Origin: a virus
IMG/VR virus record: IMGVR_UViG_3300017779_000170
Coordinates: 1 to 22,781 of that record
Direction: 5' to 3' (one strand)
Length of the DNA stretch: 22,781 bases
A model generated the notes under the pieces. The model made no database searches. It saw only the letters and a list, made by a program, of their open reading frames with translations, and was not told the DNA's origin. Below, piece after piece: positions 5,856 to 12,544 of this stretch. A program made the translations under genes and the position numbers. Numbering within the stretch: the first letter of the stretch is position 1; the number at the start of each line of letters is the position of its first letter.

Positions 5856-6128
5856 ATGAGTAATTACGAAACAAAGCCTGGGAGTTTTTCATTATTTAAA
5901 AACGAAAACAAAAATGATGATAACAACCAGCCACACTACAAAGGAAATGGGAAAGACATTAATGGAAATGACTTTCAAGTTTCTGCGTGGTTGACTACAA
6001 GTAAAAATGGTGTAAAGTATTTCTCTTGTAAAATGCAAGAGCCATACAATAACGAAAACAAAGCACCAGCAAAAACAAACGATCCTGTCTCCGTTGATAG
6101 TAAAGAGGACACCGGTTTACCGTTTTAA
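5856..6128 (+). CDS. DUF736-like ssDNA-binding protein (90 aa)
   Basis: The start follows AAGTAACTATG. The N-terminal half has the look of DUF736-like small proteins and other OB-type folds: PGSFSLFKNENKN, P26-H-Y-K-G30, a hydrophilic turn, FQVSAWLTTSKNGVKYFSCK (40-59). The acidic tail ends in DTGLPF, like the DDIPF tips by which SSB proteins recruit partners. Placed after annealing protein and exonuclease, it is best read as the ssDNA-binding component of the recombination/replication set. The fold is inferred from pattern only. Confidence 0.65.
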   Translation: MSNYETKPGSFSLFKNENKNDDNNQPHYKGNGKDINGNDFQVSAWLTTSKNGVKYFSCKMQEPYNNENKAPAKTNDPVSVDSKEDTGLPF

Positions 6129-6148
6129 CCACCCAACCTGAAGTTATT

Positions 6149-6187
6149 GAAAGGGAGTCATTGCTCCCTTTCTTTAGCTTTTTTTTT
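6149..6187 (+). terminator. Intrinsic terminator
   Basis: GAAAGGGAG (6149-6157) pairs perfectly over 9 bp with CTCCCTTTC (6164-6172) around a 6-base loop, followed by a T-rich run that ends in nine Ts (6179-6187). It lies 21 bp after the ssDNA-binding protein gene and would end the transcription unit that contains the recombination genes. Confidence 0.85.
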
Positions 6188-6220
6188 GTGTCAAATGACG
6201 ATTAATATACTATATTAGTC

Positions 6221-6239
6221 AAGGCATAGCAATATGCTT
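6221..6239. other. Small AT-rich hairpin
   Basis: AAG(G)CATA-GCAA-TATGCTT can form a 7-bp stem with one bulged G and a four-base GCAA loop, a GNRA-type loop. It could be an operator, a structured leader or an origin element. In such AT-rich DNA a stem of this length may also be chance. Confidence 0.3.
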
Positions 6240-6277
6240 CAATTATTTTTTATTTATATATATATTCTATTATATTA

Positions 6278-6306
6278 TTGACATTATCGACATAATAATA
6301 TATAAA
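6278..6306 (+). promoter_or_regulatory. Consensus-like TTGACA-N17-TATAAA promoter element
   Basis: TTGACA (6278-6283) and TATAAA (6301-6306) are separated by exactly 17 bp, the optimum for sigma-70 promoters. It lies 55 bp before the primase-helicase start. This pattern is unlike the TTG/TAnnTTTG promoters of Bacteroidota, so if the host is of that group the match may be chance or may serve another polymerase. A weaker Bacteroidota-type alternative is TTTG (6185-6188) with TATATTAG (6211-6218). Confidence 0.45.
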
Positions 6307-6360
6307 TAACTAATTATCAGTAAATTATATTTAATAAAATCAACATTAAATCAACATAAA

Positions 6361-8772
6361 ATGGACATAACCATATTCCAGGATATAAAAAAAACATCCC
6401 AACCTTTCTATAGAAGTGTAAACCTAGTGCTTAAAAGAATACAAGATGGGGCATCTAAAGATATAGTTAAAAAAATTAGAGCAGAAAAAGATAAGAGCAA
6501 TAGAAACATATTAAAGCAAAAACTTCCAGCCATTTGCTTCAGCGGTAAATTTACCAAAAGGAGCGATAAAGCTATTAAAGAGCATAGCGGATTAATTTGT
6601 TTAGATTTTGATGGTTACAAAACTAATCGTGATATGTTGCAAGAAAAAGAAAAACTATCAAAGGATAAGTTTATTTATTCTGTATTTATATCTCCCAGCG
6701 GTAATGGTCTTAAGGCCTTGGTTAAAATACCTACTTCAACTGAAAATCATAAAAATTATTTTCTCAGCCTTCAAACTTATTTTAATAGCGAATACTTTGA
6801 TAAGACTTGCAAAAACATATCAAGAGTTTGCTATGAATCATATGACCCCTTAATTTATGTTAACGCTCAGTCGAGTTTATGGGATAAAATTCAAGAGCAA
6901 GAGTTTACTGAGGTTACAAAGCACTCAGACATACCTACTATTCCCGTAACGGATGAAAACAAAATAGTAGATATTTTAGTTAAATGGTGGCAAAAAAAAT
7001 ACCCAATGATGGAGGGAGAGCGAAATAATAATGTTTATGTTTTAGCATCTGCATTTAATGATTTTGGTATTAATCAATCTTTAGCTGAATTTGTTTTAGG
7101 TAATTACCAAACTAAGTCATTTAATCAAACAGAAATAAAAAGAACTATACAATCAGCATACGCTCAAAAGCAAAACTTTGGCACGAAATACTATGAAGAT
7201 GCTGATAGAGTCAATAACATAAAGATTAAATTAAAACGAGGCGTACCAAAAAAAGAAATTAGATCTCAATTAGTCGAGTCAGATATTGAGGTCAGCACAG
7301 TTGACAATGTATTGGCTCGTTTAGATGAAGAGAATGCCAACAATCAATTTTGGACTAAGAACGATAAAGGTGTAATAAAAATTGTACATATTTTATTTAA
7401 ACAGTTTTTAGAAGAAAACGGATTCTACAAATTTAATCCTGAAGGAAGTAAAAATTATGTGTTTGTAAAAGTAACTAACAACCTTATTGACCATACTTCT
7501 GAAAAGGAAATAAAAGATTTTATTTTAAACTATCTTTTAGAAATAGACGACTTAAGTGTTTACAATTATTTTGCTGAACATACTAGGTATTTCAGAGAGG
7601 AGTTTTTAACACTTTTATCATCAATCGCAGTGTACTTTATTGAAGACACCAAATCTAGCGCCTATTTATATTATAAAAATTGTGCCGTTAAGGTAACACA
7701 CGATGAGGTTGTGAAAATTGATTACTTAGATTTAGGTGGTTATGTATGGAAAGATCATGTAATAGACAGAGAGTTTAGTAGTTGTGATAGTGGAGATTGC
7801 GATTATAAGCAATTTGTTTCAAACATTTGCGGAAAAATAGAAAGCAGAACAAATTCTATGCGTTCTACTATTGGCTATCTCTTACACGCTTGGAAAAATT
7901 TATCATATTGTCCAGCTACAATACTTAATGATGAAGTAATATCAGATAATCCAGAGGGAGGGACGGGCAAAGGTTTGTTTATGAACGCTCTATCTCATAT
8001 GAAAAAATTAGTTGTCATAGATGGCAAGTCATTTAATTTTGAAAAGAGTTTTGCATACCAGCTGGTATCTGCGGATACACAAATATTATGTTTTGATGAT
8101 GTAAAAAAACATTTTGACTTTGAAAGATTATTTAGTGTAGTAACTGAGGGATTAACTTTAGAAAAGAAAAATAAAGATGCAATCAAGATACCATTTAGTA
8201 AAAGCCCTAAAGTAACTATAACCACAAATTATGCCATAAAAGGTAAAGGTTCATCATTTGAAAGAAGAAAGTGGGAGTTAGAATTAACACAGTTCTATAC
8301 TAAGGACTTTACACCTTTGAAAGAATTTGGCAAACTTATGTTTGGAGAGTGGGATGACTTAGAGTGGTGTAGGTTTGACAACTATATGATAGAGTGCCTA
8401 CAAATGTATATGAAGTTTGGTTTGATTAAAAGTGAATTTGTAAACTTACGAATCAGACAACTTTCGGCAGAAACTTGCCACGAGTTTTTAGAGTGGAGCG
8501 GATTGATTGGCGAAGGCGGACAAAACGAGAAACTAAAGCCAGGTGGTAAAATTTATAAAAACGATTTGTATTTAGACTTTTGCGATGACAATCCTGACTT
8601 TGCGCCTAAGTCAAAATTTACCGTATCAAGAACAAGATATTATAAATGGCTGGTTGCATACTCGGTATACAAATATAATTGTAACCCCGAAGAAGGGCGT
8701 GATGCTGGAGGAAGATGGGTGAGATTTAGAAATAAACACGAATTAGAAACAAACGGCTCACTTGAATTTTAA
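6361..8772 (+). CDS. Primase-helicase: BT4734/VirE-N-type primase domain plus SF3-like helicase (803 aa)
   Basis: A multidomain replication protein. Residues about 1-185 match the BT4734/VirE-N-like primase-polymerase domain, with the acidic D82-F-D84 metal site in GLICLDFDG and SPSGNGLKALVKI after it. Residues about 200-270 look like a PriCT-type helical domain. The C-terminal half is a superfamily 3-like helicase: Walker A EGGTGKG (532-538), Walker B ILCFDD (575-580), a TTN sensor (621-623) and ERRKW (634-638) as likely arginine finger. It would make primers and unwind DNA at the fork. The start follows ATCAACATAAAATG. The stop overlaps the next start as TAATG. This domain order is well known in Bacteroidota elements and their phages. 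Confidence 0.85.
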   Translation: MDITIFQDIKKTSQPFYRSVNLVLKRIQDGASKDIVKKIRAEKDKSNRNILKQKLPAICFSGKFTKRSDKAIKEHSGLICLDFDGYKTNRDMLQEKEKLSKDKFIYSVFISPSGNGLKALVKIPTSTENHKNYFLSLQTYFNSEYFDKTCKNISRVCYESYDPLIYVNAQSSLWDKIQEQEFTEVTKHSDIPTIPVTDENKIVDILVKWWQKKYPMMEGERNNNVYVLASAFNDFGINQSLAEFVLGNYQTKSFNQTEIKRTIQSAYAQKQNFGTKYYEDADRVNNIKIKLKRGVPKKEIRSQLVESDIEVSTVDNVLARLDEENANNQFWTKNDKGVIKIVHILFKQFLEENGFYKFNPEGSKNYVFVKVTNNLIDHTSEKEIKDFILNYLLEIDDLSVYNYFAEHTRYFREEFLTLLSSIAVYFIEDTKSSAYLYYKNCAVKVTHDEVVKIDYLDLGGYVWKDHVIDREFSSCDSGDCDYKQFVSNICGKIESRTNSMRSTIGYLLHAWKNLSYCPATILNDEVISDNPEGGTGKGLFMNALSHMKKLVVIDGKSFNFEKSFAYQLVSADTQILCFDDVKKHFDFERLFSVVTEGLTLEKKNKDAIKIPFSKSPKVTITTNYAIKGKGSSFERRKWELELTQFYTKDFTPLKEFGKLMFGEWDDLEWCRFDNYMIECLQMYMKFGLIKSEFVNLRIRQLSAETCHEFLEWSGLIGEGGQNEKLKPGGKIYKNDLYLDFCDDNPDFAPKSKFTVSRTRYYKWLVAYSVYKYNCNPEEGRDAGGRWVRFRNKHELETNGSLEF

Positions 8773-10001
8773 TGCAGTTTAGGGAATATCAAAAAGAAAT
8801 AATAAATAAAGCATTGCCTCTGTTGAAAAAAGATAAATTTGTTTATCTTGCGATGGAGGTTAGAACCGGAAAGACGCTTACGAGCTTGGGTGTTAGTATG
8901 CTTCTGCCGGTTCAGAACCTCTTGTTTATTACCAAAAAAAAAGCAATTAGTAGTGTTCAAGACGACTACAAACTATTAAACCCATCATATAATCTTACGA
9001 CTATAAATTATGAATCCCTACATAAGGTAGCCCCAAGGGGATGGGATATGGTTGTGTGTGATGAGGCTCATGGCCTAGGGGCGTTTCCCAAAAGAAACAA
9101 AAGATCAAAAACGGTCAAGTCTTTAATATCTGAGAACAATCCTTATGTAATTTTTTTGTCTGGCACACCTACGCCAGAATCTTATTCTCAAATGTATCAT
9201 CAAGTTTCTGTATTAAACAAAAATCCTTTCTCGGAGTATAAAACATTTTATAAGTTTGCTAAAAAATTTGTAAACATAAAGCAACGTAAAATTAATAGCC
9301 TTCTTATAAATGATTATAGTCAAGGCTTAGACTCTATTATAGACCAAATGAAACCTCACACAATTTCTTACACTCAAAAAGAGGCTGGGTTTAAAATAAA
9401 AACAAAAGAACACACCCTTGTAGTTGAAATGTCTGAGCTAACTTATAAGTTAACTAATAAATTAAAAAAACATTTGGTGGTTGAAGGCAACCCAAATATA
9501 ATTTTAGCAGACACTCCCGTAAAACTTATGATGAAGCTTCACCAAATGTATTCAGGTACAGTAAAGTTTGAGTCGGGTGAATCAATGGTGCTAGACTACT
9601 CTAAGGCAGAGTATATTTATAAAAAATTTAAGCATAAAAAAATAGGAATATTTTATAAATTTAAAGAAGAATACAATGCGTTGAAAGAAGTTTATGGAAC
9701 ACAACTTTGCAACACACTTGAAGAATTTTGTAACTCAAATAAAAGTATAGCACTACAAATTGTTAGTGGTAGAGAGGGAATATCACTAAAGGATGCTGAC
9801 TGCTTAGTGTATTACAATATAGATTTTTCAGCAACCAGCTATTGGCAGTCTAGAGATAGAATGACTACCAAAGAGAGAACAGAAAGTGATGTGTATTGGG
9901 TGTTTGCAAGGGGTGGTATTGAAAGCGAAATTTATAAAGCTGTTACCAAAAAGAAAGATTATACATTAAAACATTTTAAAAGAGATTTATTAACTTTATA
10001 A
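8772..10001 (+). CDS. SNF2/DEAD-like SF2 helicase (409 aa)
   Basis: The start shares its A with the primase stop (TAATG), so the two are probably translated in step. Superfamily 2 motifs are in order: REYQ (4-7, Q-like), Walker A EVRTGKT (29-35), VVCDEAHG (94-101, DEAH box), FLSGTPTPE (128-136, motif III), VSGREGISLKDADCLVYYN (motif V region) and QSRDR (359-363, motif VI). The layout resembles compact phage SNF2-like helicases. It may remodel replication or recombination intermediates, or DNA-bound proteins. It lacks accessory domains. A lysine run (TKKKAISS) is coded by a stretch of ten As, a possible slippery site. Confidence 0.85.
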   Translation: MQFREYQKEIINKALPLLKKDKFVYLAMEVRTGKTLTSLGVSMLLPVQNLLFITKKKAISSVQDDYKLLNPSYNLTTINYESLHKVAPRGWDMVVCDEAHGLGAFPKRNKRSKTVKSLISENNPYVIFLSGTPTPESYSQMYHQVSVLNKNPFSEYKTFYKFAKKFVNIKQRKINSLLINDYSQGLDSIIDQMKPHTISYTQKEAGFKIKTKEHTLVVEMSELTYKLTNKLKKHLVVEGNPNIILADTPVKLMMKLHQMYSGTVKFESGESMVLDYSKAEYIYKKFKHKKIGIFYKFKEEYNALKEVYGTQLCNTLEEFCNSNKSIALQIVSGREGISLKDADCLVYYNIDFSATSYWQSRDRMTTKERTESDVYWVFARGGIESEIYKAVTKKKDYTLKHFKRDLLTL

Positions 10002-10007
10002 AATATT

Positions 10008-10469
10008 ATGGTAGTAGAATTAGACCCGAAAGAGGTAGAGCTTTGCGAGTATATTGGAGAACTTAGATCAAGTATAGCCAGGCAAAACAATGTGAGGGAT
10101 GCAAAAATAGGAGACCATGATGGGGTAAGCGCAGATATTCAGGGGTTCAAGGCTGAGTATGCGTTTGCTAAACAAAATAATTTATTTCCTGACTTTGGTT
10201 TATCCCCTAGAAGTGGTAGTGCTGATGGAGTAACAAAAAACGGAAGTAGGTATGATATAAAATCTACCAGCCATAGGTATGGTAACTTATTATCTACATT
10301 GAAAGCTAATCAAGATATTGATATATATGTATTAGCTTATGTGGATAAAAATAAAATTGAGTTTATTGGATGGGCGACTAAAGAAGAACTCATTAATAAA
10401 AAAAATATTAAAAATTTAGGTCATGGGTCTGGATATTTTCTCAGCCGATACAACCTTCATAAATTTTAA
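10008..10469 (+). CDS. PD-(D/E)XK nuclease-like protein (153 aa)
   Basis: The sequence has an acidic-residue set typical of small PD-(D/E)XK folds: E50 in GFKAEYAFAK, D73 in SGSADGV, and D83-I-K85 in RYDIKSTSH. Then comes a strand-rich part IYVLAYVDKNKIEFIGWATK (106-125) as in DUF-type restriction-like nucleases. It is separated from the helicase by 6 bp and from the VRR-NUC gene by one base. It may be an endonuclease for replication intermediates, host DNA degradation or Holliday junctions. I cannot name the family, and catalytic assignment is by eye. Confidence 0.65.
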   Translation: MVVELDPKEVELCEYIGELRSSIARQNNVRDAKIGDHDGVSADIQGFKAEYAFAKQNNLFPDFGLSPRSGSADGVTKNGSRYDIKSTSHRYGNLLSTLKANQDIDIYVLAYVDKNKIEFIGWATKEELINKKNIKNLGHGSGYFLSRYNLHKF

Positions 10470-10470
10470 T

Positions 10471-10710
10471 ATGACAGAACAACAAATACAGAACAAAAGA
10501 ATAAAGGAGCTGGAGTTAGAGGGTTACTATGTTATAAAGCTCAAGCTAACAAATAAAAATGGTATACCCGATTTAATTGCTTTGCCTAAAAATTGTAATG
10601 TTTTGTTTTCAGAAATAAAAAAACCAGGAGGTAAGCTTTCAGAGCTTCAAAAGTACAGGATAAAAGAGTTAAAAAAATATGGATTTCAAACCGAAGTATA
10701 TAAAGGATAA
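10471..10710 (+). CDS. VRR-NUC domain nuclease (79 aa)
   Basis: I chose ATG 10471 (leader AATTTTAATATG), not an ATG at 10423 inside the previous gene. The whole protein is one VRR-NUC domain. An EGYYVIKLKLTNKNGIPDLIA segment supplies G31-I-P-D34, FSEIKKPGGKLSELQ supplies E48-I-K50 and Q60, and the end is KKYGFQTEVY. Stand-alone VRR-NUC proteins are frequent in phages and are structure-specific nucleases, some cutting Holliday junctions. Being beside helicase and primase, it is likely a junction-processing enzyme that finishes replication or prepares packaging. Confidence 0.85.
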   Translation: MTEQQIQNKRIKELELEGYYVIKLKLTNKNGIPDLIALPKNCNVLFSEIKKPGGKLSELQKYRIKELKKYGFQTEVYKG

Positions 10711-11041
10711 TGGATATGATGTGGCTGACGAATACCTGGAGGCTTTAGATGATATGGATTTTGAGTTGTCATTAATAATATCAAATTATATAGACAAACA
10801 TGTTATAGATATAAAACCAACAATTCATACTACACATGTTATAGGTGGAATAGTTAAGCACAATAATGAGTCTGTGCCATTCGCCTTAGAAATAATAAAA
10901 GAAAGAGGTTCGTTTTTAATTCTATCAGACATATGTTTAATCACAATAAATGAGTACCTTGATTTAATTAATTTAAATTTATACATAAAACAAAATGTTA
11001 AAAGCGACAAGAAGAAGAAAAATATTAAAACTGTATACTGA
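10679..11041 (+). CDS. Hypothetical protein (120 aa)
   Basis: The ATG at 10679 overlaps the VRR-NUC gene by 32 bp; no good later start exists in this frame near the beginning. The N-terminal part is acidic and helical (DVADEYLEALDDMDFELS). The middle is strand-rich with His and Thr (TIHTTHVIGGIVKHNNES). The end is very basic (NVKSDKKKKNIKTVY). I recognise no family. The basic tail is coded in the same DNA as the start of the next gene. Confidence 0.6.
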   Translation: MDFKPKYIKDNGYDVADEYLEALDDMDFELSLIISNYIDKHVIDIKPTIHTTHVIGGIVKHNNESVPFALEIIKERGSFLILSDICLITINEYLDLINLNLYIKQNVKSDKKKKNIKTVY

Positions 11042-11342
11042 AAACCCAGAAATTGCTTATGAGCAAATTGCTCTGTTGGCAGATTGTAGCGAAACCTATG
11101 TAACGCAATGCATAAGGAATTATCATATCGACCAAGTTTCTTATTATAATTTTTGCTTAGCACCCAGCCTAGCTGATCCTGATGTTTATTTTTTATTTAG
11201 TGATAACGGCGTTGAGAAGGTTTTAAAATTTAAAAACAATATCGTGTACCCTCAGCACGAATTAACACCTTTAGAAGAGCTTTATATTAGCTTAAACCTT
11301 AGCAGAAACATAGGGTTCGAGAAAAAAAATTTTTTTATATGA
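10995..11342 (+). CDS. Helix-turn-helix protein (115 aa)
   Basis: Residues 5-45 (RRRKILKLYTENPEIAYEQI followed by ALLADCSETYVTQCIRNYH) form a basic helix followed by a helix-turn-helix of the type found in transposase/recombinase and small regulator proteins. The rest (strand-rich, DPDVYFLFSDNGVEKVLKFK) may be a ligand or dimer domain. It overlaps the previous gene by 47 bp, which is large, but the HTH begins so early that a later start would destroy it. It probably binds DNA, perhaps as a phage transcription regulator. Confidence 0.6.
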   Translation: MLKATRRRKILKLYTENPEIAYEQIALLADCSETYVTQCIRNYHIDQVSYYNFCLAPSLADPDVYFLFSDNGVEKVLKFKNNIVYPQHELTPLEELYISLNLSRNIGFEKKNFFI

Positions 11343-11394
11343 TTTTTTTTAGTATATTTATGACAATGACAATACTATTACGCTCAATGGATTA
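11343..11394. other. AT-rich gap before the last two replication-side genes
   Basis: This 52-bp gap contains an eight-base T run, TATATTTA and the tandem repeat GACAATGACAAT. No clear promoter or GC-stem terminator is visible. It may contain a weak promoter for the downstream pair. Confidence 0.3.
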
Positions 11395-11589
11395 ATGGCT
11401 TCTAAAATTTCACCGAACGACATTCAAGCTATAAAGCACATAACTTATGTTGCCGATGAAATGCACGACCTCACTAACGAACTCTACGAAGACCTCATGG
11501 AAAGAGACCATGAAGAAGCAAAAATAAAAGCCACAAATATTATATCCATACTTAATGAGTTAATTTACGCATTAACAGATGAAGTATAA
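11395..11589 (+). CDS. Small helical protein (64 aa)
   Basis: The protein is acidic and predicted fully helical (an AIKHITYVADEMHDLTNELY stretch and an IKATNIISILNELIYALTDE stretch), looking like a two- or three-helix bundle. The leader CTCAATGGATTAATG gives no Shine-Dalgarno; a second ATG at 11387 is out of frame. The stop lies 11 bp inside the phosphoesterase gene, so the two are probably coupled. No family is recognised; it may be a small partner or inhibitor of the following enzyme, but this rests only on the arrangement. Confidence 0.65.
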   Translation: MASKISPNDIQAIKHITYVADEMHDLTNELYEDLMERDHEEAKIKATNIISILNELIYALTDEV

Positions 11590-12307
11590 TTTTGACGAAA
11601 TAAGACCAAGGCTATCAGGTAACAAGCGCAAAGCGTTTGAGAATTTAAATAAAAAGGAGCGAAGGATACTCGTAATAGGAGATCTTCACGCTCCTTTTAC
11701 TTTAGAGGGATACCTAGAACATTGCCAGGAAGTTTACGCTAAGTTTAATTGTAATCAAGTAATTTACATTGGAGACATTTTAGATAATCACGCATTTTCA
11801 TACCATGAGCCAGATCCGTCTGGGCTTTCGGCGGGGAATGAGCTTAAGCTAGCTAAAAAGTTTGTAAAAAAATGGTACAGAGCTTTCCCGGTAGCAGATG
11901 TTTTAATCGGAAATCATGACCGTATGGCTGCAAGGAAGGCTATGACCGGTGGTGTGCCTTCAGCTTGGATTAAGTCTTATAATGATGTGTTGGGTACACC
12001 TAAGTGGAATTGGATTGAAACCATAGTTTACGACAATGTTCTTTACGAGCATGGAGAAGGTGGTCAAGCAAAGACTAAGGCAAAAAACAATATGATGTCT
12101 AGTGTATGTGGGCATACTCATACTGAGTCATACGTTCATTGGTTTGTGGGTAAAAAGTTTCGAGTTTTTGGAATGCAGATTGGCTGCGGCGTTGATGCTA
12201 AAAGTTATGCAGCAGCTTACGCTCGCAACTTTAAAAAACAAGCTATAGCTTGTGGTGTAGTTATAGGTGGGCATACAGCTATAAACTGCATGATGGATTT
12301 AAATTAA
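11579..12307 (+). CDS. Calcineurin-like metallophosphoesterase (242 aa)
   Basis: All signature motifs of the superfamily are present: GDLH (34-37), GDILDNH (65-71), GNHDR (111-115), YEHGEGG (156-162) and GHTHTE (178-183). These give two metal sites built from Asp, Asn and His. Substrates of the phage members are largely unknown: nucleotides, DNA ends, or phosphoproteins are possible. The enzyme is cytoplasmic, with no signal peptide. It ends the plus-strand replication side. Its last 9 bp overlap the end of the minus-strand gene coming the other way. Confidence 0.85.
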   Translation: MKYNFDEIRPRLSGNKRKAFENLNKKERRILVIGDLHAPFTLEGYLEHCQEVYAKFNCNQVIYIGDILDNHAFSYHEPDPSGLSAGNELKLAKKFVKKWYRAFPVADVLIGNHDRMAARKAMTGGVPSAWIKSYNDVLGTPKWNWIETIVYDNVLYEHGEGGQAKTKAKNNMMSSVCGHTHTESYVHWFVGKKFRVFGMQIGCGVDAKSYAAAYARNFKKQAIACGVVIGGHTAINCMMDLN

Positions 12308-12544
12308 GTGAAGGGCCTTGCATTTTGCCCAATGAATTTCAGCACACTTGCTGTAGTCTTCTAATTTTTCAAAATACTCCCTAACATAATCATAAACCCC
12401 GTCTTCCATAGGCACAACTGGAATTGTTGGATTAAAAACAAAGTGAACCTCCTCATCCCTATCTAGCATTTGATGGAAAGTCTCTTTCCCAGTTAATATC
12501 TTATAACTGTTCATCATACATTTATGTTGGTTAAAACTATTCAT
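12299..12544 (-). CDS. Hypothetical protein at the end of the virion gene string (81 aa)
   Basis: The ATG shares its A with the stop of the 2441-residue gene (TAATG), so translation is probably coupled. The protein contains HFVFNPTIPVVP and a Tyr/Glu-rich helix followed by CAEIHWAKCKAL; two Cys and nearby His could bind metal, but no known finger is evident. I do not recognise the family. It closes the minus-strand unit, overlapping the end of the plus-strand phosphoesterase by 9 bp with no terminator in between. It may be a virion or assembly factor, judged only by its position. Confidence 0.7.
   Translation of the reverse strand: MNSFNQHKCMMNSYKILTGKETFHQMLDRDEEVHFVFNPTIPVVPMEDGVYDYVREYFEKLEDYSKCAEIHWAKCKALHLI

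Larger units (their letters stand above)
6129..6360 (+). other. AT-rich non-coding gap: terminator, promoter-like element, possible origin
   Basis: This 232-bp gap is the longest without a gene. After the terminator it is almost only A/T. It contains a hairpin (6221-6239), a TTGACA-N17-TATAAA element (6278-6306), the near-repeat GACATTATC/GACATAATA (6280-6297) and two copies of AAATCAACAT (6337-6346 and 6348-6357), 11 bp apart, close to one helical turn. The content and the position directly before the primase-helicase gene would suit a replication origin as well as a regulated promoter. I saw no clear DnaA-box cluster. Confidence 0.5.

Noticed and set aside
8934-8945. Programmed frameshift at the ten-A run in the SF2 helicase gene
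   Set aside because: The frame continues through all helicase motifs without interruption, and no stimulating structure or alternative ORF was seen.
11320-11350. A8-T7-type palindrome at the end of the HTH gene as terminator
   Set aside because: It has no G/C pairs in the stem, and such runs are common in this AT-rich sequence.
12313-12330. GGGC...GCCC hairpin as terminator between the convergent units
   Set aside because: The stem is only 4 bp with a 10-base loop, and no T run follows on either strand.
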